The notes beneath the pieces are model-generated. The model was not told the DNA's origin. It saw only the letters and a program-made list of their open reading frames with translations, and made no database searches. From NCBI RefSeq assembly GCF_947179515.1, contig NC_067478.1, positions 31,980,805 to 32,044,804 of the forward strand: 64,000 nt of DNA. Reading direction: 5' to 3'. Made by a program: the position numbers and the translations under genes. The stretch comes from Apodemus sylvaticus. Lineage: Eukaryota > Chordata > Mammalia > Rodentia > Muridae. Shown here piece after piece: positions 33,283-44,155 of this stretch; position 1 is the stretch's first letter; each line of letters starts with the position of its first letter.

Positions 33283-36189
33283 ACGCGCCTGCAGTCTCTA
33301 CTTAACCACAAATTACCAACTCTGTTTATAAGTATTCTTTACTCCATGTGCACATTCTTCAAGAGTTCAAAATATTGAGGTTTAATCATCAATAACCACC
33401 TAGTCACATGATCTATCTAATCTTATGCAGTTAGAGGTTTCTACATGGACCATTTCAAGACCTTAACTTTTGAATGAAAAGAGGAGCTAGGCCAGACTGA
33501 ATTCACAACACGTACTCACAGCCTCCTAGAACTTTGGCCCAATCAGGGTCATTTTAAAACCAGTGTGAGATATCATAGTAAGTATAAAGTTAGGTGCAAT
33601 TAGACTCTTATTTGAACCTAGAAAGGAGGACCCAAGGAGCCACAAAAAAGCACAAAATAATGGGATGAACTATTTTGCTGTATTTTTTTTTTTTTAGGGA
33701 ATTAGAAATCCAACAATTCTACAATCCAGAAGCATAACTTAAGAATATGGTGCCTTATTGTCCGTTCTAGCTGTTTCTGGCCTCAACAGCCCCAACTTAC
33801 ATGCTTCTTTAACTTCCTGCGTGTGGAATAGTGTTTCGTATGGCTTTATTGCTTTCATGCTATCTAACTTGTCTTATTAACCATAATTCACTCTTAACTG
33901 CTGGATTTATCATTTATGTCTCCAGAGTCTTTATAGAAGCTCTGTCATAGAAGAGATGTCTGTACTGGCATCTTCTTCCACATTTCAGTTTGTATTTTTT
34001 CCTGTTGGTGTTAGGCCATAAATTTCTTCTTTACATTCACATGTAAGCCATGACTCACATGCTCACATGTACACTGGTGAAAAAATGTACAAACCCCCAT
34101 TCATATTCATTCACTACCTCAGACTGTTTAAATATTCTCTCTTCTTGTGGTCTAAATCTCTTTTCAAATGGATCTTGTCAGTAACCCCTCCCTACCTTCC
34201 TGTCTTACTTATAGTTGGAAGCTTCTCTTCCAACCCCATGGATCTAACCAATGCTCCATGAAGCATTAGTAAACTTCAAGTCAATGGGTTACAGAGAATC
34301 ACTAAAACCACGCCGCTTATTGTAAGAAAAATTTCAACATCATGGTAAAGTAGAGGGGCTTTTCCAAAAGAGCAACACTTCCTTGCCTCATGTTTTGAAA
34401 ATCAAGTGATAGAAAAAAGTTGCTGCATCCTCAATGACAGCAGTGTTAAAACAGATACCTTAAACACCTGAGGCACATTTAAAAATACCTCTTTTCACAG
34501 TCTCTCCTAAGTAATATGGGCTTTTATCATGAAAAGATGTTCTACCGTGGGTCTCTAGATTTTCCGAGTGGCTTTAGAAAGGTTTGCGATTTTGCATTAA
34601 CAGTTACAGTAACTAGAGAAGAATTATTACTTCCTTAACTTTGTGGCTCTGTCTGCCGACAGAAAAATAGCTAAAAATATCAAAGCCAGATGGCTCTAGA
34701 GGAAATGCCTCTGATGCTTTGGCTGTTGTTAAGACACCCCAGGAGGGACTCTTTTATGGCTAGTCAGCATGGCCTGCCTCACTGGCCCATCTGCTCACTA
34801 AATCTTGTGTAAGAGCACTTATGGACTATGTCATCTTTAACTGAGCAGCAATGTGCCTGTTCTATGATATCTGACTTTAAAATTAACAAATTGGGGGGGG
34901 GTAGGTTAAAATAAACAGGCAAAATAATATCTTAAACATATCTATAGGTTCACAAACCTTTAGCTAAACCAGTAGGGAGAAATCTGAGAGTAACTGAGGC
35001 ATTGATTTTAACTCAACAGAATTTTCTCAGATCATTTTACACGTGACCAGGTAGAGGAGAAAGGCATGGAAGGGCTGTGAAAATCTATCCCCATGTCCAG
35101 GGACTTGCCGGAAATGATCTTTTATAGCTTTACTCAACCTCTTACATGGGAGTGGTAAGGCTCAAGAGTGGCTGTTTATATCTGACCCATCATTCCTCCA
35201 TTTCAGTCAAGTTGATAGACAGCATTGCAAAGAATGACTCCATCTGGTAAAACCCAGAGCATGTTGGTTGTCTTCTGAGGTCTTTCCCCCCCCCCTTTCT
35301 GTGGGGAAGTCCTGATTAATAGGCTTAATAGAGTTTCATGTTGTAACTTGTAAACTGTTTAAGTTTAGGGTTTTAAGCAGCGGTTTGCAAATCACCTAAA
35401 TATTGGTATTTATTTAAAGGAATTTTCAAGAAACAAACTTTTTGCTGTCATGTATTTATTTATTTTCAAATCTATGATGGGGAAGATCTAATACACACAA
35501 ATATGTGATATTCTTTAAAATTAATCTGACAAAGGCACCCCAGAAAGAGTCTTTACTGCTTTTCAAAAATAAGTAGTAACATTACTGTATTATGTCACAT
35601 AGGAATTTTCTTCTAAAACTTCGGAGTTAAGATAGCTACTTAAAAGCCTTAGGCAATATTGTAGCTTAGGCCTACACAAGAAAATGATCTGATTATACCT
35701 CATGTGAAGTACAAAAATTATAGCGGGAAATGAATTCATCTCAATCGTGCCAACTTATTTCTAATTTATTGGTTGATCCAATTGGTAATGTAATTATGGG
35801 TCATGGAATTTAAGCATGAACAAGGAGATAGCTATGCACATTTCAGAACTTTGGCTCCTGAATGACAACAGTGGAAGCTGATACACCTAAGGGTTTAGAG
35901 ATCTTTTAGGGGATGGAGAGCAGGGCAGATGGCAGAGGTCATGACCACTATATTTTCTGTTTTGCAAAATCTGTAAAAATTATCATCCACATACCTAATA
36001 AACCATACAATAAATAAAAGACATTTTTTTTAAAAAAATGGTACTCTCATATAGTGCTGACAAATTTAGGATCTGTTACTTAGAGCAAAGTGATAAGCCT
36101 TGCTTACTAACAATGCTTTCATTAATTAGACTCAACAAGATAAAGACACAGAAATATACATTGCTCTAAGTCAGAATAATATTATTTAT
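33283..36189. other. Unassigned, repeat-poor interval
   Basis: About 2.9 kb without a recognisable transposable element, gene or RNA. Base composition is AT-rich with short homopolymers (T run near 33,686, G run near 34,890, C run near 35,287). The longest frame (34,067-34,261) has no motif. It may hold unique, possibly conserved sequence, which cannot be judged from a single genome. Confidence 0.4.
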
Positions 36190-36349
36190 TGATATTTTAT
36201 ATGTATACATATACACATACACATACACATACATATACATATATATGCATTGTGAACATGCAGTGCATGAGGAAGCCAGAAGAGGGCATCAGATTGCCCT
36301 GGAACATGAGTTATAGACATCATTAGTTATAATGTGCATGCTAGGAATT
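36190..36349 (-). mobile_element. B3-type SINE fragment, antisense, with ATACAC tract
   Basis: GTATACATATACACATACAC simple repeat, then TGCATGAGGAAGCCAGAAGAGGGCATCAGATTG and CTAGGAATTGA of a B3-type SINE in antisense. It is cut off at about 36,349 where L1 begins. Confidence 0.75.
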
Positions 36350-36364
36350 GAAAATATCTCCAAA
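36350..36364. repeat. L1 target site duplication, left copy
   Basis: GAAAATATCTCCAAA, matched by GAAAATATCCCCAAA at 37,105-37,119 (one mismatch). Confidence 0.85.
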
Positions 36365-36827
36365 GATTAAAAATTCAGGAGACAGCAGGTGTTGGAGAGG
36401 ATGTGGAGAAAGAGGAACACTCCTTCACTGCTGGTGGGGTTGCAAATTGGTACAACCACTCTGGAAATCAGTCTGGCGGTTCCTCCGAAAACTGGGCACC
36501 TCACTTCCAGAAGATCCTGCTATACCACTCCTGGGCATATACCCAGAGGATTCCCCACCATGTAATAAGGATAAATGCTCTACTATGTTCATAGCAGCCC
36601 TATTTATAATTGCCAGATGCTGGAAAGAACCCAGGTATCCCTCAACAGAAGAGTGGATTGAAAAAATGTGGTATATCTACACAATGGAGTACTATTCAGC
36701 CATTAGAAACAATGAATTCATGAAATTCTTAAGCAAATGGATGGAGCTAGAGAACATCATACTAAGTGAGGTAACCCAGACTCAAAAGGTGACTCATGGT
36801 ATGCACTCACTAATAAGTGGATATTAA
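36365..36827 (+). pseudogene. L1 ORF2 C-terminal fragment, open to the native stop
   Basis: About 154 codons without a stop, from AKIKNSGDSRCWRG-type sequence to the natural ORF2 end (HSLISGY, stop at 36,825-36,827). The cysteine-rich C-terminal block is visible (CWRGCGERG then LHCWWGC), followed by IPLLGIYPED and MWYIYTMEYYSAIRNN. Endonuclease and RT are absent, so there is no activity; the undamaged frame only shows youth. Confidence 0.85.
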
Positions 36828-37104
36828 CCTAGAAAACTGGAATACCCAAAACATAATCCACACATCAAATGAGGTACAAGAAGAAAGGAGGAGTGGCCCC
36901 TTGTTCTGGAAAGACTCAGTGAAGCAGTATTCGGCAAAACCAGAACAGGAAGTGGGAAGGGGTGGGTGGGAGGACAGGGGGGAGAAGGAGGCTTATGGGA
37001 CTTTCGGGGAGTGGGTGGCTAGAAAAGGGGAAATCATTTGAAATGTAAATAAAAATATATTGAATAAAAAAATAGAATAAACAAAAAGATGATTTAAAAA
37101 AAAA
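36365..37104 (+). mobile_element. Young L1 (rat-type), sense, 5'-truncated
   Basis: About 740 bp: ORF2 C-terminal end, full 3' UTR and an A-rich tail (TTGAATAAAAAAATAGAATA...). The 15-bp target duplication flanks it. The 3' UTR end, GGGGAAATCATTTGAAATG followed by TAAATAAAAATATATTGAAT, is the form I associate with rat L1. It closely matches the 3' part of the copy at 40,788. It landed at the SINE/old-L1 boundary. Confidence 0.92.
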
Positions 37105-37391
37105 GAAAATATCCCCAAACCAAAGGGTGGGGGGGAAAGCCCGGGACCAGATAGGTTTAATACAGAGTTCTATTAGACCTTCAAAGAAGACCTAATACCA
37201 ATATTCTTCAAACTATTCCATAAAATAGAAACAGCAGGAACACTACTCAATTCGTTCTATGAAGTCACAATTACTCTGATGTCTAAAATATAAAGACCCA
37301 ACAAAGAAAGAGAACTTTATACCAATTTTCCTTTTGAATATCTATGCAAATATACTCAATAAAATTTAACCGAATCTAAGAACACATCAAA

Positions 37392-38226
37392 ATGATCATC
37401 CATCACAATCAAGTAGGCTTCATCCCAGGGATGCAGGAATGGTTCAATATATGGAAATCCAACAATGTAATCTACTACATAAACTCAAAGAATAAAAAAC
37501 AAATGTCCATTTCACTAGATGCTGAGAAAGCATTTGACAAAATCCAACACTCCTTGAAGATAAAAGTCTTGGAAAGATCAGGAATTTAAGGCCCATCCCT
37601 AAACATAGTAAAAGCAATATGCAGCAAACCAGTGGCCAACATCAAACTAAATGGAGATAAACTTGAAGCAATCATGCTAAAATCAGGGACTAGACAAGGC
37701 TGCTGTCTACTCTCTTCCTACCTGTTCAATATAATACTCTAAGTCCTTGCCAGAGCAATTAGACAACAAAATGAGGTCAAAGGGATACAAATTGGAAAGG
37801 AAGAAGTCAAAATATCACTATTTGCAGATGATATGATAGTATACTTAAGTGAACCTAAAAATTGTACCAGAATTCCTACAGCTGATAAACAAGTTCAGCA
37901 AAATGGCTAGATATAAAATTAACTCAAACAAATCAGTGTCCTTCCTCTACTCAAAGGATAAAGAGGCTGAAAAAGAAATTAGGGAAATGACACCCTTCAC
38001 AATAGTCACAAATAATATTACATACCTTGGTGTGACTCTAACCAAGCAAGTGAAAGATCTGTATGACAAGAACTTCAAGTCACTGAAGAAAGAAATTGAA
38101 GAAGATCTCAGAAGATGGAAAGATCTCCCATGCTCATGGATTGGCAGGGTTAATATAGTAAAAATGGCCATCTTGCCTAAAGCATTGCACAGATTCAATG
38201 CAATCCCCATCAAAATTCCAACTTAA
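37392..38226 (+). pseudogene. L1 ORF2 reverse transcriptase remnant
   Basis: Broken frames 37,392-37,589 and 37,849-38,226. The first ends at a stop after LERSGI; the FADDMIVY active-site block lies between them in another frame at about 37,818-37,841. The second reads KINSNKSVSFLYSK, ITYLGVTLTKQVKDLYDKNF and CSWIGRVNIVKMAILPKALH, the region after the active site. Inactive. Confidence 0.88.
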
Positions 38227-39421
38227 TTCTTCATAGAGATAGAAAGAGCAATTTCCAAGTTTATCTGGAATGACAAAAAATCCAGGATAGCAAAAACTAT
38301 TCTCCACAACAAAAGATCTCCTGGGGGAATTACCATCCCTTATCTCAAGCTCTACTACAGAGCTATTGGGATAGAAACTGTACAGTACTGGTACAATGAC
38401 AGGCAGGTAGATCGATGGAATAGAATTGAAGACCCAGAAATGAACCCACACACCTGTGGTCACTTGTTTTTTGACAAAGGAGCTCAAACCATCCAGTGGA
38501 AAAAAGACAGCATTTTCAACAAATGGTGCTGGGTCATCTGTTTGTCAACATGTAAAAGAATGCAAACTGATACATTCTTATCTCCCTGTCCAAAACTCAA
38601 GTCCAAGTGGATCAAGTACCTCCACATAAAACAGATGCACTGAATCTAATAGAAGAGAAAGTGGGAAAGACCCTGGGAGCACATGGGCACAGGGGAAAAT
38701 TTCCTGAACAGAACACCAATGGCCTATGCTCTAAGAGAAAGAATTGACAAATGTGACCTCATAAAACTGCAAAGCTTCTGTAAGGCAAAGACACTGTCAA
38801 TAGGATAAAATGGCAATCAACAGATTGGGAAAAGATCTTTACCAATCTTACATTCAATAGAGGACTAATATCCAATATATACAAAGATCTCAAGAAGTTA
38901 GATTCCAGAGTACCAAATAACCCTGTTAAAAATGGGATACAGAGCTAAACAAAGAATTCTCAACTGTGGAATACCGGATGGTTGAGAAACACATAAAGAA
39001 ATGTTCAACATCCTTAGTCATCAGGGAAATGCAAATCAAAACAACCCTGAGATTCCACTTCACACCAGTCAGAATGGCCAAGATCAAAAACTCAGGGAAC
39101 AGCAAATGCTGTAGAGGGTGTGGAGAAAGAAGAACACTCCTCCACTGCTGGTGGGATTGCAAGCTGATAAAACCACTCTGGAAATCAGTTTGACAATTCC
39201 TCAGAAAACGGGACATAGCACTACCTGAGGACCCAGCTATACCACTCCTGGGCATATTCCCAGAAGATACTCCAACAAGTGATAAGGACACATGCTCCAC
39301 CATGTTTATAGTAGCTTTATTTGTAATAGCCAGAAACTGGAAAGAACCCAGATGTCCCTCAACAGAGGAATGGATACAGAAAATATGGAACATTTGCACA
39401 ATGGAGTACTACTCAGCTATT

Positions 39422-39436
39422 AAAAACAATGAATTC
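39422..39436. repeat. L1 target site duplication, left copy
   Basis: AAAAACAATGAATTC, matched by AAAAACCATGAATTC at 41,399-41,413 (one mismatch). The old L1 reads on correctly when one copy and the insert are removed. Confidence 0.88.
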
Positions 39437-39622
39437 GGAGGAACCGCCAGACTGATTTCCAGAGTGGTTGTACCAATTTGCAACCCCACCAGCAGTGAAG
39501 GAGTGTTCCTCTTTCTCCACACCCTCTCCAACACCTGCTGTCTCCTGAATTTTTGATCTTAGCCATTCTGACTGGTGTAAGATGAAATCTTAGGGTTGTT
39601 TTGATTTGCATTTCCCTAATGA

Positions 39623-40900
39623 TTAATGAAGTTGAGCATTTTTTAAGATGCTTCTCTGCCAGAGAATTTCTTCAGGTGAGAATTCCTTGTTTAACTCTGT
39701 ACCCCATTTTTTAATAGGGTTGTTCGGTTTTCTGGAGTCTAACTTCTTGAGTTCTTTATATATATTGGATATTAGCCCTCTATCTGATGTAGGATTGGTG
39801 AAGATCTTTTCCCAATTTGTTGGTTGCCGATTTGTCCTCCTGATGGTGTCCTTTGCCTTACAGAAACTTTGTAAATTTATGAGGTCCCATTTGTCAATTC
39901 TTGCTCTTAGAGCATACGCTATTGGTGTTCTGTTCAGAAACTTTCTCCCTGTACCGATGTCCTCAAGGGTCTTCCCCAGTTTCTTTTCTATTAGCTTCAG
40001 AGTGTCTGGCTTTATGTGGAGGTCCTTGATCCATTTGGATTTGAGCTTAGTGCAAGGAGACAAGGATGGATCAATTCGCATTCTTCTGCATGCTGACCTC
40101 CAGTTGAACCAGCACCATTTGTTGAAAAGGCTATCTTTTTTCCATTGGATGTTTTCAGCCTCTTTGTCGAGGATCAAGTGGCCATAGGTGTGTGGGTTCA
40201 TTTCTGGATCTTCAATCCTGTTCCATTGATCCTCCTGCCTGTCACTGTACCAATACCATGCAGTTTTTAACACTATTGCTCTGTAGTATTGCTTGAGGTC
40301 AGGGATACTGATTCCCCCAGATTTTCTTTTGTTGCTGAGAATAGTTTTAGCTATCCTGGGTTTTTTGTTGTTCCAGATGAATTTGATAATTGCTCTTTCT
40401 AACTCTGTGAAGAATTGAGTTGGGATTTTGATGGGTATTGCATTGAATCTGTATATTGCTTTTGGCAAAATGGCCATTTTAACTATATTGATTCTACCGA
40501 TCCATGAGCATGAGAGGTTTTCCCATTTTTTGAGGTCTTCTTCCATTTCCTTCTTCAGAGTCTTGAAGTTCTTGTCATAAAGATCTTTCACATGTTTGGT
40601 AAGAGTCACCCCAAGATACTTTATACTGTTTGTGGCTATTGTGAAGGGGGTCATTTCCCTAATTTCTTTCTCAGCCTGCTTATCCTTTGAGTATAGGAAG
40701 GCCACTGATTTGCTTGAGTTGATTTTATAACCTGCCACTTTGCTGAAGTTGTTTATCAGCTGTAGGAGTTCTCTAGTGGAGTTTTTTGTCCTCTGAAAAC
40801 TGGGCACCTCACTTCCAGAAGATCCTGCTATACCACTCCTGGGCATATACCCAGAGGATTCCCCACCATGTAATAAGGATACAGGCTCTACTATGTTCAT
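39623..40900 (-). pseudogene. L1 ORF2 fragment in inverted segment; chimeric 425-codon frame
   Basis: The longest open frame in the window. Its first ~38 codons are antisense L1 from the sense 3' part; after the inversion junction near 40,787 it enters true ORF2 (LLQLINNFSKVAGYKINSSK) and stays open through SCSWIGRINIVKMAILPKAI, FIWNNKKPRIAKTIL, TAWYWYSDRQEDQWNR, FNKWCWFNWRSACRRM and NWEKIFTNPTSDRGLISNIY. A frame break near 39,650 follows (the next part continues at 39,420-39,611). It lacks the endonuclease and the RT active site, so no activity is expected. Confidence 0.88.
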
Positions 40901-41135
40901 AGTGGCCCGATTTATAATTGCCAGATGCTGGAAAGAACCCAGGTATCCCTCAACAGAAGAGTGGATGCAAAAAATGTGGCATATCTACTCAATGGAGTAC
41001 TATTCAGCCATTAGAAACAATGAATTCATGAAATTCTTAGGCAAATGGATGGAGCTAGAGAACATCATACTAAGTGAGGTAACCCAGACTCAAAAGGTGA
41101 ATCATGGTATGCACTCACTAATAAGTGGATATTAA
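40893..41135 (+). pseudogene. L1 ORF2 C-terminal end in sense 3' segment
   Basis: 81-codon frame ending at the native ORF2 stop: MFIVARFIIARCWKEPRYPS, MWHIYSMEYYSAIRNNEFMK and MHSLISGY. It is near identical to the same region of the copy at 36,365. Confidence 0.85.
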
Positions 41136-41398
41136 CCTAGAAAACTGGAATACCCAAAACATAATCCACACATCAAATGAGTTACAAGAAGAAAGGAGGA
41201 GTGGCCCCTGGTTCTGGAAAGACTCAGTGAAACAGTATTCGGCAAAACCAGAACGGGGAAGTGGGAACGGGTAGGTGGGAGGACAGGGGAAGAGAAGGGG
41301 ACTTACGGGACTTTTGGGGAGTGGGGGGCTAGAAAAGGGGAAATCATTTGAAATGTAAATAAATTATATCGAATAAAAAAAAAAGAAAAAAAAGAAAA

Positions 41399-42085
41399 AA
41401 AAACCATGAATTCATGAAATTCCTAGGCAAATGAATGGAGCTAGAAATTATCATCCTGAGTGAGATAACTCAATCATAAAAGAACACACATGGTCTGCAC
41501 TCACTGATAAGTGGATATTAGCCCAAAAGCTCGGAACACCCAAGATACAACTCACAGACCACAAGAAGCTCAAGAAGAAAGAAAACCAAAGTGTGGATAC
41601 TTTGATTCTTCTTGGAAAGTGAATCAAAATATTCATGGCTCTCATCTAACCAATAGAATGAATATAGAGAATGGAGCAGTTAGAGAAAGGACCCAATGGA
41701 GCAGTTAGAGAAATGACCCAAGGAGCTGAAGTGATTTGCAGCCCCGCAGGAGGAGCAATAATATGTACCAACCAGTACCTCAAAAGCTCTCAGGGGCTAA
41801 ACCACCAACCAAATAGTACACATGGAGGGACCCATGGCTCTAGCTACATATGTAGCAGAAGTTGATCATTTCAGACATCAATGAGAGGAGAGGCCATTGG
41901 TCTGTGAAGGCTGGATTCTCCAGAATAGAGGAATGCAAGTTAGGAAATTGGGGGTGGGGTGAGCAGCAGGAGGTGGAATGGAATAGGGTTTTTGGGGGGG
42001 GGGCGAGGTAACATGGAAAGCAATTAACATTTTAAATGCAAATAAAACAAATATCTAACAAAAATTATTGTTAAAAAAAAAGCAA
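41399..42085 (+). mobile_element. Old L1, sense: ORF2 end and 3' UTR (continued)
   Basis: Continues from 39,436 at ATGAATTCATGAAATTCCTAGGC, through CACTGATAAGTGGATATTAG (start of the 3' UTR), the GGGACCCATGGCTCTAGCTA block and a G-rich stretch (41,950-42,005), to TTTTAAATGCAAATAAAACAAATATCTAACAAAA with a decayed A-tail. Together with 37,105-39,436 it forms one 5'-truncated L1 of about 3 kb. Confidence 0.88.
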
Positions 42086-43968
42086 CTAATCCTAATTGTT
42101 CAGCCATCTGTTAAGCAAGCCCCAGCTTAAAATATTTTCAAAGTGACTTTCGATAAATGTATATTGAAGGGTGTTATACTTTTGTAACCTTGTAATGAAT
42201 ACATCTACACATATTTTTTCTTTAGCTCAATATGTTTTTGTATCAATTAAATTGGCCCGTGAATGCAGTTTGCTTTGCCTAAAATTTCAGTTCATGCACA
42301 GTTTCCTTTAAAAACAAAAGTATAAATTTACTCATATCTTTACCATTCTAGTGCATTATATTTTGTCTGGCCTAGGAAGTTAAGCAGTTTCAGGCCAAGG
42401 TAATGCTCAGCAAGGAGATCCTAGAAACTCATCTTCTCTTCAGTTACTTTATATTTAAATGGGTGTGATGACAATATTTATATGCCTGCACATGATTTAT
42501 TATGAAAATTAATGAGTTGATATATGTGTATATTTTATTAGCAGGAGAGGCAAAGGATGGGCAATATCTCCAAATCCTGCTTTTAATGTGTTTACTGTAT
42601 TGGAATATACTACACACTCATAGTTTCTTCGTTTCATGGAAGCATTCTTTTAATGTTTCAAGAACATGGAACAGAATAAAGGAAAATGTTCTCATGTTTT
42701 AAAAGCCTGTGTTCTTGCCTCAGGCAGTCTCTTGGAGGCTGCATCTCACAAAGGACCTGGGAGTCTAATTCAACAGTAGTACATTCTGTCAGAACTTATA
42801 ATTACTATGATTCTTTGGAGGTCTTTTAATTTTCAATGTTTGGAGTCTAAGTTTCTGCCCTTCCTTCAAATTATCTAGTTAGTTACTTAGTGAAATGTCA
42901 TCCGTGTTGTTATTGCATGCAGAATGGCTCAACAAAGCAAACTAATAAAATAAACTTTTTAGAATAAAAAAAAAAAAGCATTAGAGAAAAGAAGAATGCC
43001 AAAGGGTCTGTTTCTAACAAGAGAAATGGAAACTAATGTGTGCTTCTGATGAAGGCAACAGCACACAGAACTTCTTTGTGGTTTCACAGGAAAAGGTGGC
43101 AACCCGACCTCAGCATGGTAGCAATCATGTAAAAGAATAATGCATTCTCAGCTTCAGGGTGATAGTGCTTATATTTTTAGGTGCAGTGTGATTTTTAACT
43201 ATGTCGAGCTGATAATTAAAATTAAGGTAGGTGCATGAATAATTCATGGCAAATGAAAATGGCTCACATACAAAAAAAAATGACACAAGTCATGCATTCA
43301 GGAATCTAAAAAATGTCCACTTTCAGATATTTGTTACATACAATGAAAAGTGTCAAAGAGAACATTCTTGAAAGAATTTGAATTTTTTTTTTAATTCTTT
43401 TGGAAGCATTTCAGTGTATGTGGACTTCACCAGTTCATCTCCTTCCTGGTCCTTCTAATATAAATCTGTTGTAGAAGCATAAACAAGGAAGGAATCCTGA
43501 GATAACTTTATGAATGAAATTTTTACCTATTTTGAAATATGTTTATAATATCTCAATGCCTAGTAATGAATTTAACTTAGGGTACCTCTTCATTTCTCTG
43601 TAATGCTGAAGAATATTTCAGCGTAAGACAAAAAACCCCAGTCTTTAAGAATAACCCTTTGGAGGATATTTTTAGTTGAAATACTAAAATATAGAGAAGT
43701 TATGCTGTTGAGTCTAAATCTCCAGACTTGCGGAAGATGACTGAGTACTATAGAACAATCCAGAATTTTACACACAAATCCTGCTTACATTATGAAAATT
43801 CTCCACAAATTTTCCCACTCCCTGGGAGTGGGACACTATTCTTTCTTCAAGTATAACCACAAAAATGAATTGATCACTATAAGTTATATATAGTTGCTCA
43901 GTGTCCTTATACCACATATGTTTTATAAACCTCATGAGGTATAATTTTTGCAGTCCTTTGGGCACTGA
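42086..43968. other. Unassigned interval; possible retrocopy tail at 42,965
   Basis: No gene or nameable element. AATAAAATAAAC then AGAATAAAAAAAAAAAAG at 42,944-42,977 looks like a polyadenylation signal followed by an A-tail, as at the end of a retrotransposed mRNA. I could not identify a parent gene or a flanking duplication. Confidence 0.35.
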
Positions 43969-43969
43969 T

Positions 43970-44004
<35 letters not shown>

Positions 44005-44155
44005 TAAGATGTATTTATTTATTATATCTAAGTATACTGTAGCTGTCTTTAGACACCAGACACCCCAGAAGAGGATGTCAGATCTCATTATGGATGGTTG
44101 TAGCCACCATGTGGTTGCTGGGATTTGAATTCAGGACCTTCAGAAGAGCAGTTAC
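43969..44155 (-). mobile_element. B2 SINE, antisense, with expanded TTTA tail
   Basis: (TTTA)n at 43,969-44,006, then AAGATGTATTTATTTATTAT, AGTATACTGTAGCTGTCTTTAGACACC, CCAGAAGAGGATGTCAGATCTCAT, CACCATGTGGTTGCTGGGAT and TCAGGACCTTCAGAAGAGCAGT. The pol III promoter head is missing, cut off just after GAGCAGT. The tail has become a tetranucleotide microsatellite. Confidence 0.9.

Larger units (their letters stand above)
37105..39436 (+). mobile_element. Old L1, sense: ORF2 RT domain to C-terminus
   Basis: Starts in ORF2 before the RT domain (CCGGGACCAGATAGGTTTAA) and runs to ORF2 near its end, where a younger L1 splits it at 39,436. RT blocks include HHNQVGFIPGM, LDAEKAFDKIQ and FADD (about 37,821-37,832); then the thumb and C-terminal region. 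Several stops and frameshifts. 5'-truncated at the SINE boundary. The element resumes at 41,399. Confidence 0.9.
39437..41398 (+). mobile_element. Young L1 (rat-type) with twin-primed 5' inversion
   Basis: 1.96 kb. The left part (39,437-40,787) is antisense ORF2 from the RT end to the VWRFLR block. The right part (40,788-41,398) is sense, resuming at TCCTCTGAAAACTGGGCACC and continuing to the ORF2 stop, 3' UTR and an A-rich tail with AAAAGAAA interruptions. The two parts are contiguous in L1 coordinates, so inversion happened at insertion. The 15-bp target duplication supports a single event. The 3' UTR end GGGGAAATCATTTGAAATG then TAAATTATATCGAAT matches rat L1. Confidence 0.93.
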
